Shown here: in pieces, positions 26,401-34,902 of the stretch
How the letters are laid out: each line of letters starts with the position of its first letter
Numbering within the stretch: position 1 is the stretch's first letter
Source of the DNA: Clostridium estertheticum subsp. estertheticum
Lineage (GTDB): Bacteria; Bacillota; Clostridia; Clostridiales; Clostridiaceae
Assembly: GCF_001877035.1 (NCBI RefSeq)
Contig: NZ_CP015756.1
Location: 4,393,001 to 4,457,000, forward strand
Reading direction: 5' to 3'
DNA length: 64,000 nt
Notes under the pieces: generated by a model
What the model saw: the letters and a program-made list of their open reading frames with translations, nothing else
Databases searched by the model: none
Told to the model about the DNA's origin: nothing
Program-made: the position numbers and the translations under genes

Positions 26401-27234
26401 TCATTTTAAATATTCATGAATTGCTTCTTGCCAAGTTCTAGTTATATCTCCTGTTGTAAGCTCCAACATATAATTTCTAAGCACTGAGTATTCTGGTCTT
26501 TTTGCCGGACGTGGGAATTCATCGGTTGTACACGGTAAAACCGTCGTCGTTATGCCCTTAAATCTAAAAATTTCTTTGGTGAACTCATACCATGTACATT
26601 CACCTTTGCAGGTACAATGAAATAGTCCATAATTTTTTTGCTCTACAAGTGTAATTATAGTTCTAGCTAAATCAACTGTACTTGTAGGTGTTCCTTTTTG
26701 GTCATTAACAACTTTTAATGTGGTATTAGTTTTACTTAAATTTATCATAGTCTTTACAAAATTATTTCCATCTCCATAAAGCCATGCTGTTCTAACTATG
26801 TAGTGTTTAGGATTATGATTTTTAACTAATATTTCTCCCTCGAGCTTAGTTTTCCCATAAATAGTCAAAGGCTCTATTTTGTCAAATTCCGTTAGTGGCT
26901 TATCTATATTGCCACTAAAAACATAGTCTGTTGAAACTTGGACAATTTCTGCGCCAATTTCATTTGCAGCTATTGCTAAGTTTTTAGGTCCTATTGCATT
27001 TATCTTATATGCCATATCTATTTCAGTCTCACACTTGTCCACAGCTGTAAGTGCAGCACAATTTATAATCACATCTGGTTTATTTTCATTTACGAAACTA
27101 TATACTTCATTAATATTCGATATATCTAGATCTGACCTTCCTTTAAGTATTAAATCAATGGTCTTTTTCTCTTTGTATTGATTAGCTAATTCTCGACCAA
27201 GTTGCCCATTAGCCCCCGTGATTAATATCTTCAT
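26401..27234 (-). CDS. rfbD: dTDP-4-dehydrorhamnose reductase
   Basis: Last step of dTDP-L-rhamnose synthesis. 277 residues: Rossmann motif ITGANGQLGRELA, then NCAALTAVDKCE, VSTDYVFSG, the catalytic YGKTK (in PLTIYGKTKLEGE) and VRTAWLYGDGNNFVKTM, all RmlD hallmarks. It is 17 kb from rfbABC on the same strand, beyond the beta-helix genes. This suggests insertion or rearrangement within the polysaccharide locus. GAGGAG precedes the ATG at 8 nt. Confidence 0.95.
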   Translation of the reverse strand: MKILITGANGQLGRELANQYKEKKTIDLILKGRSDLDISNINEVYSFVNENKPDVIINCAALTAVDKCETEIDMAYKINAIGPKNLAIAANEIGAEIVQVSTDYVFSGNIDKPLTEFDKIEPLTIYGKTKLEGEILVKNHNPKHYIVRTAWLYGDGNNFVKTMINLSKTNTTLKVVNDQKGTPTSTVDLARTIITLVEQKNYGLFHCTCKGECTWYEFTKEIFRFKGITTTVLPCTTDEFPRPAKRPEYSVLRNYMLELTTGDITRTWQEAIHEYLK

Positions 27235-27424
27235 ATTTAATTCTCCTCTTAAAGCTTATTCTTATATAAATTATACCTTACTTTAATAATTAATTGAGGA
27301 AATTCTAAAGAATAAAAGATTATTAACGATAAGTTAATATATTATTTCAAATATACTCTTGTTAATAATATTTTATACAGTACAAAATTCATTTTTAATA
27401 CCTTAAGATAAAACTTTTTACGGA

Positions 27425-27500
27425 AAATAGCAAACTTATTGAAAAGTAAGGACGCAAAGCCATAGGGCCTTACGAGAGTATGGTAGCCTAGCCACCAAAT
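27425..27500 (+). promoter_or_regulatory. c-di-GMP-I (GEMM) riboswitch
   Basis: The conserved core is plain: AGCAAACTTATT-GAAA-AGTAAG, then GGACGCAAAGCCATAGGGCC, a GAGA-capped hairpin (CTTAC/GTATGG), then TGGTAGCC and AGCCACC. This matches GEMM-I with its two tetraloop hairpins and the GACGCAAAGCC / GGTAGCC joins. It ends 19 nt before the ATG of the first beta-helix gene, with no terminator between. The ribosome site (AAAGGAG, 27503-27509) is right next to it, so control is probably at translation or RNA processing. Confidence 0.93.
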
Positions 27501-27518
27501 TAAAAGGAGTGATTTATT

Positions 27519-28880
27519 ATGTTTAAAAACAATATGAAAAAAAGTATTACACTATTAATAATGTTAATTTCCTTATCAACTGTTAGTCCATTCCTAAATA
27601 CTACAAATGCCGTAGGTCTTACAACTTCTGCTGGTATATCTGAGTCAACAAGTAATCCTACTATAATAGATGTTAAAACTTATAAATTGGATATAACAGG
27701 AATAACTGATACCTCAATCCAGTTTCAACAAATGATAGATTCATTACCAAGTGGAAGTACAATACAATTACCATCAGGTACGTATAAATTGTCGAATGTT
27801 GTTAAGTTAAAGGATAATTTACATATTATCGCCTCTAATGATGTTATAATTAAAGGGACTGGTTATAACACTTTATTTTCCACAGGTAATGCTAATAGTT
27901 TCGAGGGTATAGAATTTCAAAATTGTGCAACTGCTTTAAGTGTTTTTCAGAAAACTGGATTTAATATTACAAACTGCAGATTTACAAATAACATTAATTA
28001 TGCTGCAATTAATTTCTATGGAAGTCATGATTCATCGATTTCAAATTCATATTTCTACAACATCCACAAATATGGAATTTTAATTGATAACGATAGTTCT
28101 GATATTAAAATCGATAACAATAATTTTGATAACCCTTTAGTTTTTGATGGCTATAATGTAGAACAGATAAGTGGACATATTTATTGTCTAAATGGAACTA
28201 GAATTTTCGCGACAAACAATATTATAAAAAATAGCGGTGGGCAAGGTATTATATTTGGTTATAATTCAACAACTGGAAAAGGTACAACAAGTTCCGTCGC
28301 ATTTAATAATCGCTGCATAGGTAATGGTCAAGAAGGCGTTACTACATACGGCGGAAGCAAGAAGGTTTCTAATGGAAACTCTATTGTTAGTAATACATCT
28401 ATAAATAACAGATTTAATCAAATTGAAGTATGGCAATCTGATAATAATATTGTTCAAGGCAATACCGTAGAAGAATCAATATTTGGTCGTGGAAGTTTAG
28501 GATCTATTTGCCTTTTTGGTACGACAGGAACAACTGTTACGGATAACAATATATTATCGTCTCAAAGTAATGGAATAGCAATAATTGCGGGTAGCTTAAA
28601 TTGCAGCGTATCAAACAATTTTATAGCTGATACAAATAGGCAAAATTTTGTTAAAACCCCTGAGAAAGGTAACGGAATATTACTTGATTGGAACGGAGTA
28701 GCTGATCCACAATATATAACAATCGCTAATAATAAAATTAGCTCAAGTAATGGAATTATTGCTAAAAGTGGTATTTACTCAACTTCCAATACTAATCATC
28801 ATAACAAAATAAATAGCAACATAATAACAGGTTATCAATATGGAGTTCACTGGTATGCCCTAGCAACATGTGAAAAATAG
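27519..28880 (+). CDS. Secreted right-handed beta-helix protein 1
   Basis: 453 residues. Signal peptide 1-30 (SITLLIMLISLSTVSPFLNT, cleavage probably after NA at about 30). Residues about 55-110 are the pectate-lyase-3-like opening (GITDTSIQFQQMIDSLPSG, TIQLPSGTYKLS). The rest is a ladder of short Asn-rich repeats (NCRFTNNINYAAINFYGS, NNIVQGNTVEES) typical of parallel beta-helix polysaccharide lyases, epimerases and phage depolymerases. The c-di-GMP riboswitch upstream and the exopolysaccharide cluster around suggest binding or modification of the polymer. Catalytic residues and substrate are not evident. Confidence 0.8.
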   Translation: MFKNNMKKSITLLIMLISLSTVSPFLNTTNAVGLTTSAGISESTSNPTIIDVKTYKLDITGITDTSIQFQQMIDSLPSGSTIQLPSGTYKLSNVVKLKDNLHIIASNDVIIKGTGYNTLFSTGNANSFEGIEFQNCATALSVFQKTGFNITNCRFTNNINYAAINFYGSHDSSISNSYFYNIHKYGILIDNDSSDIKIDNNNFDNPLVFDGYNVEQISGHIYCLNGTRIFATNNIIKNSGGQGIIFGYNSTTGKGTTSSVAFNNRCIGNGQEGVTTYGGSKKVSNGNSIVSNTSINNRFNQIEVWQSDNNIVQGNTVEESIFGRGSLGSICLFGTTGTTVTDNNILSSQSNGIAIIAGSLNCSVSNNFIADTNRQNFVKTPEKGNGILLDWNGVADPQYITIANNKISSSNGIIAKSGIYSTSNTNHHNKINSNIITGYQYGVHWYALATCEK

Positions 28881-28919
28881 ATTAACATTATAACCTCCCC
28901 ACCGACATAAGAGGAGTGA

Positions 28920-30272
28920 ATTGATATCTTAAATAATAACATAAGAAAAAGTATAGCTGTTACCCTAATATTAACTGCTTTATTAAATGGTACTTCTTTT
29001 GTAACTACTACAAAAGCTGCCACTGTGACAGCTAATTCAACTAATGGTCCTGCAACAATAGATGCTCAAAAATATAATTTGGATAAAACGGGAATATCAG
29101 ATACCTCTGCTTCATTTCAAAAAATGATAGATTCATATCCAAAAGGTAGTACTATTAATTTACCAAAGGGTATATATAAGATATCTGACACTGTTAATTT
29201 GAAAGATGGGATGAGTTTGATTGCAGGTAGTGACGTTGTAATAGAGGGCACTGGTAAAAACACTTTATTCGCTACAGGTAATGATAACACTTTTAAGGGT
29301 ATAGAGTTTCAAAATTGCTCTATTGCTTTAAGGGTGTTATATGTAAAAGGAGTTAATATAACAAACTGCAGATTCACAAATAATATTAATTATGCAGCAA
29401 TCGATATTTATGGAAGTAGTGATTGCACTATTACTAATTCATATTTCTATAATATAAACAAATATGGAATTAAAATAGATAAGAATAGTTCTAATATTAC
29501 TATATATAAAAATTATTTTGATAACCCTAAGGTTTTTGGTGGATATAAGAATTCGCAGATAGGTGGACATGTTTACTGCTTAAGTGGCACCAAAATCAAT
29601 GTGACAAACAATATTTTGAAAAATAGCGGTGGCCAAGGCATAATATTCGGTTACAGTTCAACCTTAGGTAAGGGTACAACTAACTGCATAGCACGTAATA
29701 ATACCTGTATCGGAAATGGTCAAGAAGGTATCACAATTTATGGAGGTGTTAAGAAACTATCAAGTGGAAATTCTATTATAGGCAATACTTCTAAAAATAA
29801 CAGATACAATCAAATAGAAGTATGGCAATCTGATAATAACACTGTAAGTGGCAATACAGTTGAAGAATCAACAGCTGGGCGTGGTAATCTAGGCGCAATA
29901 TGTCTGTTTACTACAACTGGGACAACTGTTACTGGAAATACAGTACTATCTGCTCAAAATAATGGTATAGATATAACTGCTGGAAGTTTATATAACACTA
30001 TAACAAATAATAGTATAGCAAATACAAACTTAAACAATAATATTACTGCTCCGCAAAAGGGTAATGCAATATTGCTTGACTCAGCTGGGATATCACAGCC
30101 ACAATATACCACAATTAGAAATAATAAAATTAGTTCAAGTAATGGCATTATTCCTAAGAGTGGTATCTATTCAACTTCTAATAGTAATAAGTATAACAAA
30201 ATAGATAGTAACTCTATAACAGGCTACAAATCTGGATTTCATTCTTATGCAAAAATGACTTGTGGAATGTAA
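28920..30272 (+). CDS. Secreted right-handed beta-helix protein 2 (start codon lost?)
   Basis: Paralog of the preceding gene through its whole length, down to the ending FHSYAKMTCGM. A signal peptide is encoded in frame just upstream of the first usable start: RKSIAVTLILTALLNG followed by TTTKAA. But no ATG, GTG or TTG lies before it in frame. After GAGGAG (28911-28916) the frame begins with TGA ATT GAT ATC TTA; the nearest GTG (29025) would remove the signal peptide. Compared with gene 1, both N-terminal ATG codons have become ATA and the spacing has changed. The start is therefore either ATT/ATC or lost by mutation. The coordinate given is the first in-frame codon. Confidence 0.7.
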   Translation: MDILNNNIRKSIAVTLILTALLNGTSFVTTTKAATVTANSTNGPATIDAQKYNLDKTGISDTSASFQKMIDSYPKGSTINLPKGIYKISDTVNLKDGMSLIAGSDVVIEGTGKNTLFATGNDNTFKGIEFQNCSIALRVLYVKGVNITNCRFTNNINYAAIDIYGSSDCTITNSYFYNINKYGIKIDKNSSNITIYKNYFDNPKVFGGYKNSQIGGHVYCLSGTKINVTNNILKNSGGQGIIFGYSSTLGKGTTNCIARNNTCIGNGQEGITIYGGVKKLSSGNSIIGNTSKNNRYNQIEVWQSDNNTVSGNTVEESTAGRGNLGAICLFTTTGTTVTGNTVLSAQNNGIDITAGSLYNTITNNSIANTNLNNNITAPQKGNAILLDSAGISQPQYTTIRNNKISSSNGIIPKSGIYSTSNSNKYNKIDSNSITGYKSGFHSYAKMTCGM

Positions 30273-30293
30273 CAACCTCTCCTTAGGATCTAC

Positions 30294-30343
30294 TAAACAA
30301 AGGATAAAAGCTATAATATTTGTAGACTTTATCCTTTGTTTTT
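30294..30343 (+). terminator. Terminator of the second beta-helix gene
   Basis: Stem AAACAAAGGATAAA / TTTATCCTTTGTTT with T run. It separates gene 3 from genes 1 and 2. Confidence 0.8.
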
Positions 30344-30478
30344 ATTTACAATTTGCTTAAGAGTATTGGATTGAATTACTCCTGGGCGACTGGGTATACT
30401 AAAGTAATATACATATACTTACTAAAGTAGGCTTAAGATTATAGCAATTTTACTAATATGAAAATAAAGGGTGGATAT

Positions 30479-31813
30479 ATGAAATTTTTTAAAAATAAAA
30501 CAGTCATAATTATTATGGTAGTCTTTTTTGCATTTCTCATAGGTACATTTGTAGTAATTAACAAAACAAAAGATCTTTCACTTCATAACATCAATAAGAA
30601 TGATATAAAAAAATACTCATTAGACATAACCGGAGCCACGGACACCACAGCCGCATTTCAAAAAATGATAAATTCATATCCAAGCGGAAGTACAATAAAG
30701 TTACCCGAGGGCAAATATAGTCTTCACGGTAGTGTAAAACTTCCAGATGGAATAAAATTAGTTTCAAAAAATAAAGCAGTATTCATTGGTACTGGCAAAA
30801 ACACTTTATTTCTTGCAGGAAATGACAACAGTTTTCAGGGTATAGAGTTCCAAAATTGCTCTACTGCAATAAACATTGATATGAAAAAAGGACTAAATGT
30901 AACTGAGTGTAAATTTACGAATAAGATTGATTATGTTGCATTAAATATATCTGCAAGCAGTAACTGTATTATTACAAATTCTCATTTCGATGATATTCGT
31001 AAATATGGGATTAAAATAGATAACGATAGTTCTAATATTACAATCGATAAGAATAATTTTGATAATGACAAAGTTTTTGGTGGTTATCAAAAAGAACAAA
31101 TAAGCGGCCATATTTACTGCTTAAATGGGAACAAAATCTCCGTGACAAACAATGTGTTAAAAAACAGTGGCGGGCAAGGAGTGATATTTGGTTTTAATTC
31201 AACAACTGGGAAAGGTACAACAAACTCTGTAGCAAGTGGTAATACATGCATCGGTAATGGTCAGGAAGGCCTCACTATTTATGGCGGAGACAAGAAAGTT
31301 ACAAGTGGAAATTCTCTTATAGGCAATATTTCCAAAAACAATAGATTTAATCAAATAGAAGTATGGCAAACTAAAGATAACATTGTTAAAAACAATACAG
31401 TAGAAGAGTCCATCAAAGGTGTTGGTAATCTAGGAGCAATATGTATGTATGAAACATCAAATACAACTGCTACTGGAAACAAAGTGTTATCTGCACAAAA
31501 GAATGGTATCGATATAACTGCTGGAAGCTCTAATAACATTGTATCTAATAATATTATAAATAATACAAATGGCGAAAATGATAATAAAGCTCCAGAGAAA
31601 GGTAACGGGATATTACTTGACTCAAATGGAAAAGATCAGCCTCACCATATAACAATTAAGGATAATAAGATTAGCTCAAGTAATGGAATAATATCTAAGA
31701 GTGGTATTTATTCAACTTCCAATACAGATCAGCACAACACCATAGATAACAATACAATAAAAGGTTACAAAACCGGACTTCATGAGTATGCTAAAATGAC
31801 TGTTGGAAAATAA
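30479..31813 (+). CDS. Membrane-anchored right-handed beta-helix protein 3
   Basis: 444 residues, same domain plan as its two upstream paralogs. Instead of a cleavable signal it opens with a signal anchor (about 7-27, VIIIMVVFFAFLIGTFVVIN), so it probably stays on the membrane. Conserved phrases include GATDTTAAFQKMINSYPSG, KYGIKIDNDSSNITID and NSGGQGVIFGFNSTTGKG. The start is ATG 30479, 5 nt after GGGTGG; an ATG 21 nt earlier precedes that site. It has its own upstream region without a recognisable c-di-GMP aptamer. The stop codon touches a palindromic repeat. Confidence 0.8.
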   Translation: MKFFKNKTVIIIMVVFFAFLIGTFVVINKTKDLSLHNINKNDIKKYSLDITGATDTTAAFQKMINSYPSGSTIKLPEGKYSLHGSVKLPDGIKLVSKNKAVFIGTGKNTLFLAGNDNSFQGIEFQNCSTAINIDMKKGLNVTECKFTNKIDYVALNISASSNCIITNSHFDDIRKYGIKIDNDSSNITIDKNNFDNDKVFGGYQKEQISGHIYCLNGNKISVTNNVLKNSGGQGVIFGFNSTTGKGTTNSVASGNTCIGNGQEGLTIYGGDKKVTSGNSLIGNISKNNRFNQIEVWQTKDNIVKNNTVEESIKGVGNLGAICMYETSNTTATGNKVLSAQKNGIDITAGSSNNIVSNNIINNTNGENDNKAPEKGNGILLDSNGKDQPHHITIKDNKISSSNGIISKSGIYSTSNTDQHNTIDNNTIKGYKTGLHEYAKMTVGK

Positions 31814-32104
31814 AAGAGTTCTCCTATGTGACTTGCAATATGAGCTTGAAACGTGAAATTTCATTAAGAAATTCTAATCTTTTGCGAATATAAAATTCTC
31901 TAACTCTCACACTCGACGTCCTGTCTCGGATTCGCTAGACTGGACCTCTGGGTAGTTCTCTGGGGCACATAACAATTATTAATTGTTATGCAACCTGGCA
32001 GTCTTACGAGAATTTTATATTAACAAAAGAAGAATTTTAAATGAGATTTCAATTGTGTCTGCGCTTCATATTGCAAGTCACTTCCGGAGAAATTCCTTTT
32101 ATTC
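31809..32104 (+). repeat. Palindromic repeat element, copy A
   Basis: About 295 bp with imperfect inverted ends of about 85 bp: TAAAAG, TTCTCC, GTGACTTGCAATATGA and ATAAAATTCTC on the left, and the complementary series on the right (32005-32104). The core (31895-32005) holds CTCACACTCGACGTCCTGTC, TCTGGGTAGTTCTCTGGGG and a nested palindrome CATAACAATTATTAATTGTTATG. The other long copy, at 55104-55441, matches on the opposite strand. The element starts at the TAA stop of beta-helix gene 3. The remaining gap (32105-32245) is AT-rich with one perfect small hairpin, CTTTAGCCAATAGGCTAAAG (32182-32201). Confidence 0.75.
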
Positions 32105-32248
32105 TATATTTACGACAAAGATACATCTAACAAAGATGATTGATAAAAAAGAATAAATCTAAATACTCCTTACAAAGATTTCTTTAGCCAATAGGCTAAA
32201 GGGGCGGTAACTGTAATTACTCAATTCATTTTTAAAAAATTAATGCAT

Positions 32249-32285
32249 AAGAAAAGAGATAATCTATGAGATTATCTCTTTTCTT
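32249..32285 (-). terminator. Terminator of the exopolysaccharide operon
   Basis: 16-bp perfect stem AAGAAAAGAGATAATC / GATTATCTCTTTTCTT. Its first arm overlaps the last codons of the polymerase gene; a short T run follows. Confidence 0.75.
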
Positions 32286-33478
32286 ATGTCCAAATTACCT
32301 TCTAATTCTATCTTATCAGGTGTCCAACTGCTTAGTATTAATCCGTATACAATCCAATTTAATGGATTTGTAAAATAACCGCCGTAAATCTGATATAGGA
32401 AACTAAATAACAGAAGGTTTGCGAGTAACATATTTTTTTTGATACCTACATTAATCGCGAGTAGTGTGAGTAATAAAACTAAATATGATACTGCAAATAT
32501 ACCTCCCTCTGCAATAAAATACGGATATGAAGCCGCTACTACTGCTGTCATTCCAGTAGATTTAAAGATTTTCCTTGTATTATCGGTATTAAGATTTCCA
32601 AAGCCTACTCCGATGCCTTCTGTCTTAGTTATTGCTGTAGATGTGAATTCCTGAGTAACATTTACTCTGTAACTGTTGGAAGAATCTTTTCCATTTAAAG
32701 TATCTACTGTTCTCATGTACATTGATGATTTCGTTACTATGAACAATATTGTTATTATGGTAAAGACCATTATTAATCCATATCCAACTAAAATATTTTT
32801 AAAATTAACTTTTGTTATAATTATAATAAATGATATGAATATTATGGTGGAAAATAACATTACTGATGATCCGTAAGCTCCAGCTAATGCCAATAGACCT
32901 AAACAATCTATCATATAGATTATATATTTAGCTTGTACCTTATGAGTTTTTTCTTTAATAATTAAATACATTAATATAATAATTATTATAGATAAGTGAA
33001 AACCTAGTTCACTAGGTTCTATGTAAAATAAATTTAGTCTTACAAGATTATATTTATTTATAGTATCATGAAGCCTCCATAAATAATCATTTTGTTTTAG
33101 AACAATCGCTATAGGTGTGAGTATTAAGTAGATTCTACAAATATAATCAATAAACTTTTTAATCTTAAAGTCATGAATTTTTCTTGATACCAAAATCATT
33201 AAAGAAATGCATATAGTAATTTTAGAAATATTAACCAAAAGTTTTTGCATTTCTACATTTTGTATTACCATTCCTTGAATGATCCCATAAATTACAATCG
33301 GTAAAGCACATATTATTAAGAGTGAAATATCTCTCTTTTTTTTAAATATAACAAAGACAATCCCGAGCGTCCCCAATGCATAAAACAAATCTAAATTACC
33401 AGTTAATGTTTTACTAACAAAAGGTAAATTGGCAAACATCTGATGAAAGCAATACAATAATGCCATTAATATTTCCAT
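32264..33478 (-). CDS. Wzy-like polysaccharide polymerase
   Basis: 404 residues, mostly hydrophobic, about 10-11 membrane helices with one large outside loop rich in Ser, Thr and Asn (about 245-300, VDTLNGKDSSNSYRVNVTQE). This is the layout of O-antigen/Wzy polymerases that join lipid-linked repeat units outside the membrane. It lacks sequence motifs, so identification rests on topology and on its place as last gene of an operon with a flippase, Wzz-like protein and glycosyltransferases. AGGAG is 7 nt before the ATG. Confidence 0.75.
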   Translation of the reverse strand: MEILMALLYCFHQMFANLPFVSKTLTGNLDLFYALGTLGIVFVIFKKKRDISLLIICALPIVIYGIIQGMVIQNVEMQKLLVNISKITICISLMILVSRKIHDFKIKKFIDYICRIYLILTPIAIVLKQNDYLWRLHDTINKYNLVRLNLFYIEPSELGFHLSIIIIILMYLIIKEKTHKVQAKYIIYMIDCLGLLALAGAYGSSVMLFSTIIFISFIIIITKVNFKNILVGYGLIMVFTIITILFIVTKSSMYMRTVDTLNGKDSSNSYRVNVTQEFTSTAITKTEGIGVGFGNLNTDNTRKIFKSTGMTAVVAASYPYFIAEGGIFAVSYLVLLLTLLAINVGIKKNMLLANLLLFSFLYQIYGGYFTNPLNWIVYGLILSSWTPDKIELEGNLDIRKEIIS

Positions 33479-33487
33479 TTATTTCTC

Positions 33488-34882
33488 CTATTCTTTAATC
33501 AGACCTGAGTACAATTCCATTATATCCAAAGCATGTTTTTCCATTGTATAAATACTTGCTAGATTTAGTATATTATTATTAATATAAGATAGTTTTTCTC
33601 TATCCTCTACTATAGATCCTAAACTTTTATATAATTCATCCTCATCGGCTTTTATTACTATACCAGTAGTTCCGGATTTCACCATATCTTTAAACCCTAC
33701 AAGATCAGTTAAAATTACAGGTACTGCATATGAGAATGCCTCAAGTGCAATATATCCAAATGTCTCATACCAGATGCTTGGAACTATAAGTATATCTGTA
33801 TTTTTAAATAATTCCTCCAGATCAGAATAAACATAGGTACCCTTTATCTTTACTTTCCCCATAAACTCATCTATATTTATATTTACATTTTTTCCATAAA
33901 CATTCAAATTCCATTTACTAATATTGTTTTTCAGTAGTTGTCTAAGCACATCTAATAGAAAATATAATCCTTTATACTTTTCTATGGATCCAATATAAGT
34001 TATTTTTAATGGTTCTTTGATATTACTATGTTTTTTTATTCTATTATCTTTTATATTTGAATGAGAAATATTAAGAACTCTACTATTTACATTATTTATA
34101 TATCTCTCATATGTATTCTTTGCCACACTGCTATTATAATGGATAAAATCCATATTATTAAGTATATCAATAGAATTTTTTCTAAACCTAACATATCCAC
34201 TAGCCGAAGGATTATTTTTATTGTTTTTTTCTTCATTTATAAGTTCAGTTTCAGTTAATTCATGATTTTTTTTAATAATTAATTTCTGCTTATAAGCTCT
34301 TAGCTTTTTTATAATACTACTATTTTTTAAATATCTATAAGGTCTTGACTGCATAAAAAATACCAATGAACTACTGTATCCATTTCTATTACATGTTATG
34401 CAGTTCTCTCCATTATTATATTCCTCGCATATTTCTCCTTGCAAATCTATAAGGTTAACTTTAGGGCATATTCCAAAATAATCATGAGATGTAAATATAG
34501 TTTTTATATTTAATTCCTTAGCAGCTGCTACAAGCTCTTTATCTAAGCCCATCAATGTATGAATATGTAAAATTTTTACCTTTGACTCTTTTAAGAAATC
34601 TCTATATACATTTATATCTCTATTTTTAAAATATGTCTCTGGACTTGGTATTCCGCTAAGTAGTGGGATACCAATCGGGTTTAGTATTTCATATACTTTA
34701 ACACCCTTAAATGACTTATTCTCATCAATTCGTAATTTTTTATCAATGGTGAAATGACCAGGATATAGTATTGTAACGTTATTGCCACCTGCAACTTGTT
34801 TTAACATAAGATCTACAGAATATTTAGTTAATCCTCCAGTCCGTAGTGGAGGTAATCCAAGAGAATAATGCAATATTTTAAT
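33488..34882 (-). CDS. GT4-type glycosyltransferase (probable ATT start)
   Basis: About 464 residues. The N-terminal acceptor domain (HYSLGLPPLRTGGLTKYSVD, SHDYFGICPKV) contains a Cys-rich insert ending CNR. The C-terminal GT4 donor domain has TYIGSIEKYKGLYFLLDVL, TDILIVPSIWYETFGYIALEA (the E-x7-E region) and PVILTDLVGFKDMV. It adds a sugar to the lipid-linked repeat unit. The only standard start, TTG at 34873, is 18 nt from AGGAGG (34892-34897), too far. ATT at 34882 is 9 nt away, and the truncated paralog shares the encoded IKIL. A truncated second copy lies at 25724-26227. Confidence 0.85.
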   Translation of the reverse strand: MKILHYSLGLPPLRTGGLTKYSVDLMLKQVAGGNNVTILYPGHFTIDKKLRIDENKSFKGVKVYEILNPIGIPLLSGIPSPETYFKNRDINVYRDFLKESKVKILHIHTLMGLDKELVAAAKELNIKTIFTSHDYFGICPKVNLIDLQGEICEEYNNGENCITCNRNGYSSSLVFFMQSRPYRYLKNSSIIKKLRAYKQKLIIKKNHELTETELINEEKNNKNNPSASGYVRFRKNSIDILNNMDFIHYNSSVAKNTYERYINNVNSRVLNISHSNIKDNRIKKHSNIKEPLKITYIGSIEKYKGLYFLLDVLRQLLKNNISKWNLNVYGKNVNINIDEFMGKVKIKGTYVYSDLEELFKNTDILIVPSIWYETFGYIALEAFSYAVPVILTDLVGFKDMVKSGTTGIVIKADEDELYKSLGSIVEDREKLSYINNNILNLASIYTMEKHALDIMELYSGLIKE

Positions 34883-34902
34883 AAGTCGACGCCTCCTTAA
34901 AC

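Noticed and set aside
30360-30457. Second c-di-GMP riboswitch before beta-helix gene 3
   Set aside because: Some pairing (CTTAAG, GAGTA/TTACTC) but none of the conserved GEMM-I or c-di-GMP-II core sequences.
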